A stretch of 44,612 nt of DNA. Source: Chloroflexota bacterium. Lineage in GTDB: Bacteria; Chloroflexota; Anaerolineae; UBA4142; SHND01. A model generated the notes under the pieces. That model worked only from the letters and a program-made list of their open reading frames with translations. It was not told the DNA's origin and made no database searches. Of the stretch, positions 37,926 through 44,612 are shown in pieces. Numbering within the stretch: position 1 is the first letter of the stretch; each line of letters opens with the position of its first letter. Position numbers and translations under genes: made by a program. The stretch is taken from assembly GCA_029778615.1 (NCBI GenBank), contig JAKOPZ010000353.1:1-44612 (forward strand). The letters are read 5' to 3'.

Positions 37926-38750
37926 ATGACCGAACGACGTTCTCCGCGCCGCGCGCGCGAAACAGCCGCAACCTATCGCGCCGCAAAACTCAATGAACGC
38001 GACCTTAAAGAAATCACGCGGCGCATTGTGCGCGCCGCGCATCCCGAAATGATTATCTTGTTTGGTTCGCGCGTGTACGGCAAGCCGCGCCCAGATAGCG
38101 ATTTGGATGTGTTGGTGGTGATGGACAAAGAGGGCAGCCACACCGAGCTTACTACCCCACTCAAACAATTGTTTTCGCCTCAACCGATTAAACTGGATAT
38201 TCACGCGCGCACGCCAACCGAAGTCACGCGTCGTCTCGAAATGGGCGACGACTTTATGCAGACGATTGTGGGCCGCGGGCAAAAATTGTATGCGGTGCGC
38301 GCGAAAAATGGCTTTGCAAAACATCTTGATAGCGCGTTAGAAAAAGGAAGGACTCAACCAATGAGTAATGTGCCCCTCGTGTTGGAATGGGTTGAACTTG
38401 CGGAAGGTGATTTCGCAGGCGCGCAAATGTGGGCGCGCCAAAAGAAAAATTTTCGTCCCGAAAAATTGTGCTGGGACTGTGAACAGTGTGTCGAAAAATA
38501 TCTCAAAGCATTTCTCACGCGGCACCGCGTAAAATTCGAGCGCACGCACAAATTGGGAGAACTGAACGCGTTGTGTCTCGCGGTGGATTCCGATTTTCGT
38601 TTGATAAAAACTTTAGTGGACCAAGCCGACATTTGCGACCCGAAAATTCGCTATCCCGGCAATTCGGTGACAGAAGAACAAGCGCGCGCGGCGTTCATCG
38701 CCGCGAAACAAATTCGCAAATTTGTCCGCGCCAAATTGGGACTGCATTAA
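37926..38750 (+). CDS. Fused MNT nucleotidyltransferase and HEPN domain protein
   Basis: A 274-residue fusion of two domains that are usually separate adjacent genes. Residues about 25-130 form a minimal nucleotidyltransferase: FGSRVYGKPRPDSDLDVLVV has Gly47-Ser48 and Asp59/Asp61, with the third acid at about Asp91 (IKLDIHA). Residues about 146-274 form a HEPN domain: KLCWDCEQCVEKYLKAFL, then RTHKLGELN and IRYPGNSVTEEQA, in the canonical PF05168-like order. An Rx4-6H RNase motif is not evident at the position used by toxins. Between domains, AAGGAAGGA (38344-38352) stands 8 nt before an in-frame ATG at 38361 that begins MSNVPLVLEW, so the HEPN part could also be made alone. An uncharacterised DHH-like gene follows after 2 bp. 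Likely a toxin-antitoxin or defence-type module; function not established. Confidence 0.82.
   Translation: MTERRSPRRARETAATYRAAKLNERDLKEITRRIVRAAHPEMIILFGSRVYGKPRPDSDLDVLVVMDKEGSHTELTTPLKQLFSPQPIKLDIHARTPTEVTRRLEMGDDFMQTIVGRGQKLYAVRAKNGFAKHLDSALEKGRTQPMSNVPLVLEWVELAEGDFAGAQMWARQKKNFRPEKLCWDCEQCVEKYLKAFLTRHRVKFERTHKLGELNALCLAVDSDFRLIKTLVDQADICDPKIRYPGNSVTEEQARAAFIAAKQIRKFVRAKLGLH
38344..38363 (+). promoter_or_regulatory. Internal ribosome-binding site and start inside the MNT-HEPN ORF
   Basis: AAGGAAGGA (38344-38352), 8 bp, then ATG (38361), in frame with the fusion at codon 146 and exactly at the HEPN boundary. It would allow a 129-residue stand-alone HEPN protein ending at 38750. Confidence 0.65.
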
Positions 38751-38752
38751 TT

Positions 38753-39745
38753 GTGTTAAACAAAGCTTCTCTTTATGCCAAACACGCGTGGCTCGTGCCC
38801 AGCCGCGAGCCGTTGAATCTCATCATCGGCGATGACCTCGATGCCGCGTTGAGCGCGGCTCTTTTTTTGCATACGCATCCCAACGCCAAAATCATTGGCG
38901 TCTATGCCAAATATCAGACCGTATATTATTCCGCCATGTCCGCGTGGCAAGACGCGTTGAACGCGGCGTGGCTCGACCTCGATATTTATCATGCCGAGTG
39001 CAAATCACTCGGACATCACATCCTTCGCTTGAACCCGCGCGACAAGTTGGATGGTTTCGCCAAGTCGCTGAATCTGAATGATTTATGGGGCAAGGCGCTC
39101 GATAAACATTTTGATGAAAAATATCCGCTCGGCACGGTTCATTTTTTGATGTGGTTGTATCAACAGGAAATTCCAAATCTTCCCGACGCCGATGTATTGT
39201 TATGGCTCGCGGACTCGGCGTACATTAACGCGCAGGCGAACGCGTTTCGGAAACGCTACCGCGAGGGTCAAGTCGAATGGGTGGAACGCGCAGGTTTCAA
39301 ATGGAACGTGAAAAGTTGGCTGCACGGCGCGATTCAAGTGAAATCATTGCAGCAAACGTTTGAGCAAGTGGACACACTCGCGTTTGAAGAACGGATGCGC
39401 GCGTTTCAAGAAAAAATGAACGCACACGGATTCACGCAAGGCGAAGGTCAAGTCGCATCGCATCATTTGAAATTGTTCGGTTACCAATGTCAACCGACGG
39501 GCGACGTGGGCGCGTTTGTTGTGCGCTTGTTGGAATTTTGTTCCACGCAAACCGGTTGGAAATTTTCACCCGCGCAAATCGAGCCGTTGAAAACATTGCA
39601 GGCGAAATCCGGCAAACGCGTTTCGGAAAATTTGGAGCGCGTGCGCGCGCAAGGACTCGAAAATTTTCTGCGCGCGCAAAATGTTTTTTCCTACGTGTTC
39701 ACGCATTTCGATACGATAAATTACACAACGGGGTTGAACGCATAA
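38753..39745 (+). CDS. Uncharacterised protein, possibly DHH-superfamily-like
   Basis: A 330-residue soluble protein I cannot place firmly. The GTG at 38753 lies 2 bp after the MNT-HEPN stop; the frame also runs back through the HEPN gene, but that part is its shadow. The first 90 residues recall the DHH phosphoesterase fold: LIIGDDLDAALSAALFLH (Asp27, Asp28, Asp30, like motif I), a second acidic strand WLDLDIYH (Asp75, Asp77, His80) and SLGHHIL (Gly87-His88-His89), where Gly replaces the first Asp of DHH. The remainder is helical, with ADVLLWLADSAYINAQAN, EGQVASHHLKLFGYQ and VGAFVVRLLEFC. Its tight linkage to MNT-HEPN suggests a shared role. The stop is followed by repeats. Confidence 0.7.
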   Translation: MLNKASLYAKHAWLVPSREPLNLIIGDDLDAALSAALFLHTHPNAKIIGVYAKYQTVYYSAMSAWQDALNAAWLDLDIYHAECKSLGHHILRLNPRDKLDGFAKSLNLNDLWGKALDKHFDEKYPLGTVHFLMWLYQQEIPNLPDADVLLWLADSAYINAQANAFRKRYREGQVEWVERAGFKWNVKSWLHGAIQVKSLQQTFEQVDTLAFEERMRAFQEKMNAHGFTQGEGQVASHHLKLFGYQCQPTGDVGAFVVRLLEFCSTQTGWKFSPAQIEPLKTLQAKSGKRVSENLERVRAQGLENFLRAQNVFSYVFTHFDTINYTTGLNA

Positions 39746-39789
39746 TGCCGAATGCACAATACACAAATTACCGATTCACTCCATCACCC

Positions 39790-39825
39790 AATCTGTAATC
39801 TCCAGTCTCTAGTCCCCAATCTCCC
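39790..39825. repeat. Heptamer repeat, pyrimidine arm
   Basis: Units AATCTCC, AGTCTCT, AGTCCCC and AATCTCC on the plus strand, the same family as at 35203-35236. Here no purine arm is found beside it. Confidence 0.82.
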
Positions 39826-39843
39826 TTGAAAATGTTTTGTAGT

Positions 39844-39859
39844 GACGAATTCATTCGTC
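39844..39859. repeat. Small palindrome GACGAAT-TC-ATTCGTC
   Basis: Perfect 7-bp arms with a 2-bp centre, in the spacer before the ABC ATPase gene. It may be a dispersed repeat or an operator for the exporter. Confidence 0.5.
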
Positions 39860-39966
39860 CGCCCAGGGGAACGATTGAGGCGATGTCGTTCATCGCACGT
39901 TACTACGCGCCATCCATTTTCATGCGCTGCGGGTGCGACGCAAAGCGACGAATGGCGAACTTCCTT

Positions 39967-40971
39967 ATGAACAACGCGATTCAAGTGACGAATCTCCGCC
40001 GCGTGTACAAATCGTACGTCGGCGTGTTTCGCCGCAAACTCAAAGAGGTCGAAGCGGTCAAGGGCATTTCGTTCGAGGTTGCAGCGGGCGAACTGTTTGG
40101 CATTCTCGGACCGAACGGCGCGGGCAAAACGACGACGGTGAAAATGTTGACGACCTTGCTGCTGCCCACGAGCGGCACCGCGACGATTCTCGGACATGAT
40201 GTCGTGCGTGACGTGAGCGCGTTACGTCCGCGCATCGGTTTCATTTTTGGCGGCGAGCGCGGTTTGTACTGGCGGCTTTCGGGCATGGACAATTTGAAAT
40301 ATTTTTCGTCGCTGTATCAAATTGACCCCGCCGTGCAGGCGAAACGCATTCCGTATTTGCTCGAACTCGTCGGGCTAAAGGAGCGCGCGAATGAAAAAGT
40401 GGAAGGATATTCGCGCGGCATGAAACAACGTTTGCACATTGCGCGCACGTTGTTGAATGACCCCGAAGTGATGTTTCTCGACGAACCTTCGATTGGGCTC
40501 GACCCCGTTGCCGCGCGCGATATACGTCGCGTGGTGCGCGATTTGCGCGATGAAAAGAAAACGATTTTGCTCACCACGCATTACATGTTTGAAGCGGATG
40601 AATTGTGCAAACGCATTGCGGTTATCAACAAAGGCGAAATCGTCGCGCTCGATACGCCCGCGAATTTGAAACGCGTGGTGCAAGATTTGTCTGTCGTCGA
40701 ACTCGAAGTGAAAATGTTCACGCCGGACGCGCTGGAGCGTTTGAAAGGACTGCCGTTTGTGGACGCGGTGACGGTGCAGGAACGCGAACAAAATTCGCTC
40801 GTCATTGTGCAATCGCCGCGCGGCGCGGAAGCGGTGTCCGAACTGCTCGCACAGCTCAACGGCGCAACGGTACAAAAAGTTACCGTGCGCGAACCCACGC
40901 TCGAAGACGCGTACGTGCGCTTGGTGGAAGGGATGGATGAGACGAAAAAGGAGGGAGCAGGCAGCAAGTAG
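39967..40971 (+). CDS. ABC-2 type exporter ATP-binding protein
   Basis: A 334-residue ATPase from the ATG at 39967 (MNNAIQVTNLRRVYKSY). Walker A is GPNGAGKT (48-55), the signature YSRGMKQR (148-155), Walker B VMFLDEP (168-174) and the switch His is in LLTTHYMFEADEL. The Q-loop region reads FIFGGERGLYWRLSGMDNL, with Gly where Gln is usual. A C-terminal accessory domain (about 235-325) is of the kind seen in drug or lipid exporters. The last residues EGAGSK and the stop are encoded by the repeat at 40952-41011. Two ABC-2 permeases follow. The substrate is unknown; an antibiotic, lipid or polysaccharide are all possible. Confidence 0.93.
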   Translation: MNNAIQVTNLRRVYKSYVGVFRRKLKEVEAVKGISFEVAAGELFGILGPNGAGKTTTVKMLTTLLLPTSGTATILGHDVVRDVSALRPRIGFIFGGERGLYWRLSGMDNLKYFSSLYQIDPAVQAKRIPYLLELVGLKERANEKVEGYSRGMKQRLHIARTLLNDPEVMFLDEPSIGLDPVAARDIRRVVRDLRDEKKTILLTTHYMFEADELCKRIAVINKGEIVALDTPANLKRVVQDLSVVELEVKMFTPDALERLKGLPFVDAVTVQEREQNSLVIVQSPRGAEAVSELLAQLNGATVQKVTVREPTLEDAYVRLVEGMDETKKEGAGSK

Positions 40972-41011
40972 GACGTAGCAAGGAAACCTGCTGCCTGCTG
41001 CTTGTTACTCC
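40952..41011. repeat. Hairpin repeat between ATPase and permease 1
   Basis: A purine arm GGGAGCAGGCAGCAAGTAG pairs imperfectly with CTGCTGCTTGTTACTCCC. The ATPase stop codon is inside the first arm, and the second arm ends 5 bp before the permease ATG. Confidence 0.85.
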
Positions 41012-41015
41012 CAAC

Positions 41016-41801
41016 ATGTTCCTCAAATATCTCTACGCGATTTTTGCCGCGTTCAAAATGAATTTCCTTTCGCTCGTGGTGGACGGCTTTTTTATTTTCG
41101 CCACGCTGTTGATGCCGCTCATTTACGCGCTGATTGCGTTCGGCATTTTGCGCGACAAGGGCGCGCACTATGGAATTTTTGTCGCGGTGGGCAGTGGACT
41201 CGCGGGCTTGTGGACGACGCTCTTGTTTGGCAGCGGCAACGCGATTACGGGCGAACGTTGGAGCGGCACATTGGAATTGATTGCCGCGACGCCGACGCCG
41301 ATGTGGATGATTGTATTTGGTAAATCGCTCGGCGTGATTTTACAGTCGCTGCTTTCGATGGTCGCGAGTTATCTGCTCGGCTGGCTCGTGTTTGGCTATC
41401 CGCTCGGCATTGCCCAGCCGTTGGAATTTTTTCTCGTGTTGTTTATCGGACTGCTTTCCTTTATCGCGTTTGGGCTGATGCTCGCGCCGCTGTTTCTTTT
41501 GAACCCGCAAGTCCAGCAATTTCAAAACGCGTTGGAATATCCCGTGTACATTCTCTGCGGCTTTTTGTTTCCGATTGCGCTGCTGCCGTTTTGGACGACG
41601 CCGCTTTCGTACATTCTTTCGCCGTACTGGACTGCGCGTTTGCTGCAAGCGGCGGCGGGCGGAACGCTTGCGTGGGAACAACTCGTCAACGAAAGCATTT
41701 ACATTCTCGCGCTTGGCGGTGTGTATATTCTGATTGCGTCCGTCCTGTTTCGCATCGTCTTGAAAAAAGCGCGCGTGGACGCGACGTTGGGGCTGCAATA
41801 A
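41016..41801 (+). CDS. ABC-2 type permease (first)
   Basis: A 261-residue integral membrane protein with six predicted helices; the first is LVVDGFFIFATLLMPLIYAL. FGSGNAITGERWSGTLELIAATPTP is the characteristic cytosolic loop of ABC-2 permeases, where the sequence ERxxGTLE contacts the ATPase. The end is VYILIASVLFRIVLKKARVDATLG. It partners the ATPase upstream and the second permease, probably as a heterodimer. The ATG lies directly after a hairpin arm, with no Shine-Dalgarno. Repeats at both ends isolate it from its neighbours. Confidence 0.9.
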   Translation: MFLKYLYAIFAAFKMNFLSLVVDGFFIFATLLMPLIYALIAFGILRDKGAHYGIFVAVGSGLAGLWTTLLFGSGNAITGERWSGTLELIAATPTPMWMIVFGKSLGVILQSLLSMVASYLLGWLVFGYPLGIAQPLEFFLVLFIGLLSFIAFGLMLAPLFLLNPQVQQFQNALEYPVYILCGFLFPIALLPFWTTPLSYILSPYWTARLLQAAAGGTLAWEQLVNESIYILALGGVYILIASVLFRIVLKKARVDATLGLQ

Positions 41802-41880
41802 GCTCAAAGCTAAAAGTTAAAAGCTAAAAGTTTTCCCATCGACTTGTCACTTTTAGCTTTGAGCTTTTTACTTTTAACTT
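41802..41880. repeat. Heptamer hairpin between the two permeases
   Basis: Left units CTAAAAG, TTAAAAG and CTAAAAG; right units CTTTTAG, CTTTGAG, CTTTTTA and CTTTTAA, separated by TTTCCCATCGACTTGTCA. It starts right after the stop at 41801. Read as protein it would add MSLLALSFLLLTLLS to the next gene, which I discount. Confidence 0.9.
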
Positions 41881-41888
41881 TGCTCTCG

Positions 41889-42689
41889 ATGCACCAACTC
41901 ATCACCAACCTCAAACTCTTTTGGCAGGGTGCGGCGCTTTCCTACGTCGCGCTGTTTTCGTGGCTGCGTCCCACGACGTTTCTCGCATCCATGATTATTT
42001 TTCCGTTGGGACAAATTCTTTTTTTTACGCTGCTCGGAATTTTTGCGACGGGGCGCGATAGCGCGAGTTTTTATCTCATCGGCAACGCGATGCAAATTAC
42101 CGCGTCCGCCGGAATTTTTGGCGTGACGATGGCGATTGGGGGGGAGCGCTGGGCGGGGACGTTGATGTATTTATTTGGCGCGCCCGCGAATCGGCTGACG
42201 ATTTTTGCCGGACGCGCGACGATTCACATTTTCAACGGCGTGGTCCAAGTGTTGATGGGATTGGCGTGGGGGCTGGTTTTGGGTTGGGTGAGTTTCGCGC
42301 ACACGGACCCGCTCGCGCTCGGCATTACGATTTTGATTGCGACGTTCAGCACCGCCGCACTCGGACTCTTGCTCGGCTGTCTCGGACTCGTCACGCTCAA
42401 CATCATGTTCATCAACAACTTGGTGTACTTTTTGCTGCTGCTTTTTTCCGGCGCGAATTTGCCCATTACCGCGCTGCCGCAGTGGATGCAATACATTTCG
42501 TGGTCGCTGCCGCTCACACGCGGCATTGCCGCCGCGCGTTTCATTGTGGATGGCGCGTCGCTCGCAGAGGTGGCGCCGCTGCTCGTCGGCGAATTTTTCA
42601 TCGGCGTCGGGTATCTCGTCGCGGGCTATGTGCTCTTTCGCATTTTTGAAATCGAAGCGAAACGACGCGGCACGCTCGAAGCATTCTGA
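41889..42689 (+). CDS. ABC-2 type permease (second)
   Basis: A 266-residue permease from the ATG at 41889 (MHQLITNLKLFWQGA). An in-frame start at 41844 would add 15 hydrophobic residues that come only from the heptamer repeat. Six helices are predicted, including FLASMIIFPLGQILFFTLLGIF; the cytosolic loop GGERWAGTLMYLFGAPANR matches the ERxxGTL loop of the first permease. The end is LVAGYVLFRIFEIEAKRRGTLEAF. It is related to but distinct from permease 1. A strong bidirectional terminator begins at its stop codon. Confidence 0.9.
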   Translation: MHQLITNLKLFWQGAALSYVALFSWLRPTTFLASMIIFPLGQILFFTLLGIFATGRDSASFYLIGNAMQITASAGIFGVTMAIGGERWAGTLMYLFGAPANRLTIFAGRATIHIFNGVVQVLMGLAWGLVLGWVSFAHTDPLALGITILIATFSTAALGLLLGCLGLVTLNIMFINNLVYFLLLLFSGANLPITALPQWMQYISWSLPLTRGIAAARFIVDGASLAEVAPLLVGEFFIGVGYLVAGYVLFRIFEIEAKRRGTLEAF

Positions 42690-42731
42690 AATAAAATGGC
42701 TGTCCTGATTTTCAGGACAGCCATTTTATTT
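42689..42731. terminator. Bidirectional terminator, perfect 20-bp stem
   Basis: Arms 42689-42708 and 42712-42731 are exact complements with a 3-nt TTT loop (core GGCTGTCCTGA/TCAGGACAGCC), flanked by A-rich and T-rich ends. It serves the exporter operon on the plus strand and the esterase gene on the minus strand, and overlaps the stop codons of both. Confidence 0.93.
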
Positions 42732-44186
42732 CCCGAAAAGATATTCCAACATTTCATCCGTCAAGCCGGTCCACGCGCTCCAACTGTGTCCCTCTTGCGA
42801 ATGAAAAAGTTGGATGATGTCGCCGTGTTGCTCAAAACGTTTTGCCCACGGCTGCATGTCTCCCACATCCCAACCGGTCAACCCCGCGCTCAAAAAGATT
42901 TTCGTCGGCAATTCGCCGCGCGTTGCCAACGCATCGTCCACGAACGCGCTCATGCGCGGCGCGCCCGCCGCGACGTTCGATTGGTACACCCAATACGCGG
43001 GCGAATAAATTGCTAAATTTCCAAACACCTCCGGATAACGCAACCCCGCATAGGTGATGAACGCGCCGCCGAAACTCACGCCCATTAACGTGCGTCCTTC
43101 GCGCGTCGCGTTGGTGCGATATTGCGAATCAATGGTAGTAACGAGTTCACTCGTTATGAATGCGGCAAAATCTTCGGGACGCGCGAGGAACTGTGTTTCG
43201 CGTTCATTCTTTTTCAAATTGTCGGGCACGCGCGCGTCAATGAAAACGGCGATGAGCGGCGAAATTTTTCCATCCGCGATGAGATTATCAATAATCGTTT
43301 GTGTGCCGCCCATTTCAGGGTCGGAATAATCGTTCCCGTCCGTCACATACAGCACCGGCAAATTTTCCAACGCGTCATAATTCGGCGGCGTGTACACGCG
43401 ATAATTGAGCGGCGCGCCCCACGCTTTGCTCTCGAAACGAATCCAATCGGTGAGATTGCCGTGCGCGATATTTTTGCGCGGCGTGGAAAAATCCGTCACT
43501 TGAAAAGCGGGCATCGCGAAAATGCTGTTGTAACCGAAACCGCCTTTGTGTTTGTACGGATTCGCCGGGTCGGAAATCGCGCGCGTGCCGTTCAAGAAAA
43601 TCTCGTATTCGGTGCGGCTGTCGCGCGGAAAATTGGCAACGCCGTACCACAAATCGGTTTGCCCTACGCGCGCGCCTTCGATTGGTTTACCCAACTGCCA
43701 ATACGAAAAATCGCCGCGAAACGCCACACTCGATGCATCGCCTTTGTATAAAAAAATTGCGCCGTCGTCCAACGCCAACGGCACGCGCCGCTTGTTCACC
43801 AATTCGTTCCACAATGCATCCACGCGCGCTTGCGCGTTCGCATCACCCTGAACGCTTGCGACAAATTCCTCCCAGCCCGCGCGCGTTTGCGCGGACAATT
43901 CCGAAATGGGCGCGAGCGTTGGCGGCGCGGAAACATTCGTTGCAGACGGAACGAGAGTTTGCGTTGCCGTTGGCGGAACGGGCGTTAAAGTAGGTGGAAC
44001 ACGCGTCGGCGTTGCGGTGACGCGCGTGGCAGTGGGTTGAAGTTTTGTTGCGGTTGGCGCAGATGTTGTCGCTGTCGCGACGGTTTTGTTTTGTGTTGGA
44101 GTTGGCGGGAGGGTTGTCGGTGTTGTGATGTTGGCGCACGCGGTGAAGAACAATGCTGCGAAAAATAGAATCGGAAATCGTTTCAT
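42726..44186 (-). CDS. Esterase lipoprotein (putative esterase/Fes-like, alpha/beta hydrolase)
   Basis: A 486-residue predicted lipoprotein. The signal peptide MKRFPILFFAALFFTAC ends in a lipobox, then a Pro/Thr/Ala linker of about 85 residues (TPTRVPPTLTPVPPTAT). An N-terminal beta-sandwich of CBM48 or enterochelin-esterase type follows (FLYKGDASSVAFRGDFSYW). The catalytic domain starts near NYRVYTPPNYDALENLPVLY; the nucleophile elbow is LMGVSFGGAFITYAGL (Ser of GVSFGG), an acid is likely in the later LSAGLTGWDVGD region, and the His is in SQEGHSWSAWTG. Enzymes of this group cleave siderophore, feruloyl or acetyl esters; with pectin genes nearby, a carbohydrate esterase is reasonable, but the gene is far from that cluster. 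Confidence 0.88.
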   Translation of the reverse strand: MKRFPILFFAALFFTACANITTPTTLPPTPTQNKTVATATTSAPTATKLQPTATRVTATPTRVPPTLTPVPPTATQTLVPSATNVSAPPTLAPISELSAQTRAGWEEFVASVQGDANAQARVDALWNELVNKRRVPLALDDGAIFLYKGDASSVAFRGDFSYWQLGKPIEGARVGQTDLWYGVANFPRDSRTEYEIFLNGTRAISDPANPYKHKGGFGYNSIFAMPAFQVTDFSTPRKNIAHGNLTDWIRFESKAWGAPLNYRVYTPPNYDALENLPVLYVTDGNDYSDPEMGGTQTIIDNLIADGKISPLIAVFIDARVPDNLKKNERETQFLARPEDFAAFITSELVTTIDSQYRTNATREGRTLMGVSFGGAFITYAGLRYPEVFGNLAIYSPAYWVYQSNVAAGAPRMSAFVDDALATRGELPTKIFLSAGLTGWDVGDMQPWAKRFEQHGDIIQLFHSQEGHSWSAWTGLTDEMLEYLFGK

Positions 44187-44338
44187 GTATTTTGGTTACT
44201 CGTCAAAAAATGCGATGCTGCGTGGGCAGGAGCAGCAAGCGGAGCATGTGAGCGCGGAGAGCGAGGGGGAGAGGGAAGCGTCAAGCGTGAAATGTGTATA
44301 GGAGGCAACACTAACGCAGAGAGACGAGAGATGAGAAT

Positions 44339-44612
44339 TCAATTCCCTTCGCGTTCCTGAATATTCACTATTCGATAACAGGTTGCATCGTCTTTCCAAA
44401 GATCCGAGGCGCTGTTCAAAAATTTTTCCAGCGTCCAGTCCTTGCCAAGTTGATTTTCGAGAAATTCATCGGCTTTCTGCATCGCCTCACTTTCTTCGTT
44501 GGCGTGAATTCCTCCCATATCGGCAACAAGTAGTCGCACCAAGTCACGTTCATTTTCAGCATAGTACGTGTACTCGAAATCATCTTCAAGTACGTCGTAG
44601 AATCTTGTGAGA
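44339..44612 (-). CDS. Hypothetical protein, 5' truncated by window edge
   Basis: The frame is open to the window edge, so the start is missing; the internal GTG at 44542 is not needed. Ninety-odd residues are visible, including FYDVLEDDFEYTYYAENERD, then LLVADMGGIHANEESEAM and a C-terminal WTLEKFLNSASDLWKDDATC. The protein is acidic, soluble and rich in aromatic and charged residues. I do not recognise a family. Codon use is more AT-rich than in neighbouring genes. Upstream of the esterase gene start there are about 150 bp (44187-44338) with nothing I can name. Confidence 0.65.
   Translation of the reverse strand, partial: LTRFYDVLEDDFEYTYYAENERDLVRLLVADMGGIHANEESEAMQKADEFLENQLGKDWTLEKFLNSASDLWKDDATCYRIVNIQEREGN

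Larger units (their letters stand above)
39746..39966. other. 221-bp repeat-bearing spacer before the ABC-2 exporter
   Basis: It holds a pyrimidine heptamer arm at 39790-39825 and a GACGAAT-TC-ATTCGTC palindrome at 39844-39859. An open frame from 39826 is continuous with the ATPase gene, but its residues (FCSDEFIRPPRGTIEAM) show no ABC protein character, so the spacer is read as non-coding. Confidence 0.6.

Noticed and set aside
37926-38750. Calling MNT-HEPN a proven toxin-antitoxin pair
   Set aside because: The HEPN domain lacks a clear Rx4-6H RNase motif at the usual place, and fusion of toxin and antitoxin would be unusual. Function is left open.
38486-38752. Longer form of the DHH-like protein starting inside the HEPN gene
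   Set aside because: These codons are the out-of-frame shadow of the HEPN domain; GTG at 38753 gives a normal gene junction.
39826-39966. 47-residue extension of the ABC ATPase
   Set aside because: It has no ABC-domain character and covers a palindrome and repeat; the ATPase fold starts just after 39967.
41844-41888. N-terminal extension of the second ABC-2 permease
   Set aside because: The hydrophobic residues come from the CTTTTAG repeat; the permease proper begins at 41889.

Overview
The window most resembles a chromosomal segment of a Chloroflexota (Anaerolineae-like) bacterium. The grounds are lipoproteins with long Pro/Thr/Ala linkers just after the lipobox, GCG/CGC-rich codons with high third-position GC, sugar ABC transporters lacking a dedicated ATPase, a DUF2207 protein with a glycine-rich tail, and very many short-period repeats between genes. 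The taxonomic call is inference. I saw no rRNA, tRNA, CRISPR array, transposase or prophage gene.

Layout. Positions 1-3322 (+) hold a 5'-truncated ARMT1/DUF89 gene and a DUF2207 membrane protein. From 26723 down to 3435 (-) lies one long run of catabolic genes. In transcription order these are: a sugar-binding lipoprotein and two permeases; two Gfo/Idh/MocA dehydrogenases; a DapA-family aldolase; an Old Yellow Enzyme; a GH4 enzyme with the CHEV motif (alpha-galacturonidase type); a GH78-like alpha-L-rhamnosidase; a cupin; uronate isomerase UxaC; tagaturonate epimerase UxaE; an SDR mannonate oxidoreductase (UxuB type); a LarA-family nickel racemase/epimerase; an acetamidase/formamidase; hydantoinase/oxoprolinase subunits HyuB and HyuA; and a universal stress protein. 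From 26968 to 44612 are more general genes: a response regulator convergent with a hybrid histidine kinase, mnmA, small membrane proteins, a Vgb-like lipoprotein, tpiA, an HEASH membrane peptidase, a WecA/MraY-type transferase, an MNT-HEPN fusion with an unrecognised DHH-like partner, an ABC-2 exporter, and an esterase lipoprotein.

How it works together. The catabolic block reads as import and breakdown of rhamnogalacturonan or pectin fragments. GH78 and GH4 would release rhamnose and galacturonate. UxaC, UxaE and UxuB would then convert galacturonate through tagaturonate and fructuronate to mannonate. No mannonate dehydratase (UxuA) is present; the next gene, tightly packed after uxuB, is a LarA homologue with all catalytic residues. 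D-gluconate 2-epimerase is a known activity in that superfamily, and mannonate is the C2 epimer of gluconate. A mannonate-to-gluconate route is therefore a testable idea.

The most striking non-genic feature is a dense set of degenerate tandem repeats with periods of 7, 8 or 10 bp. They sit in gene junctions, often as hairpins that overlap the upstream stop codon and touch the downstream start codon. Separate palindromic elements lie in frame inside GH78 (two kinds), uxaC and tpiA.
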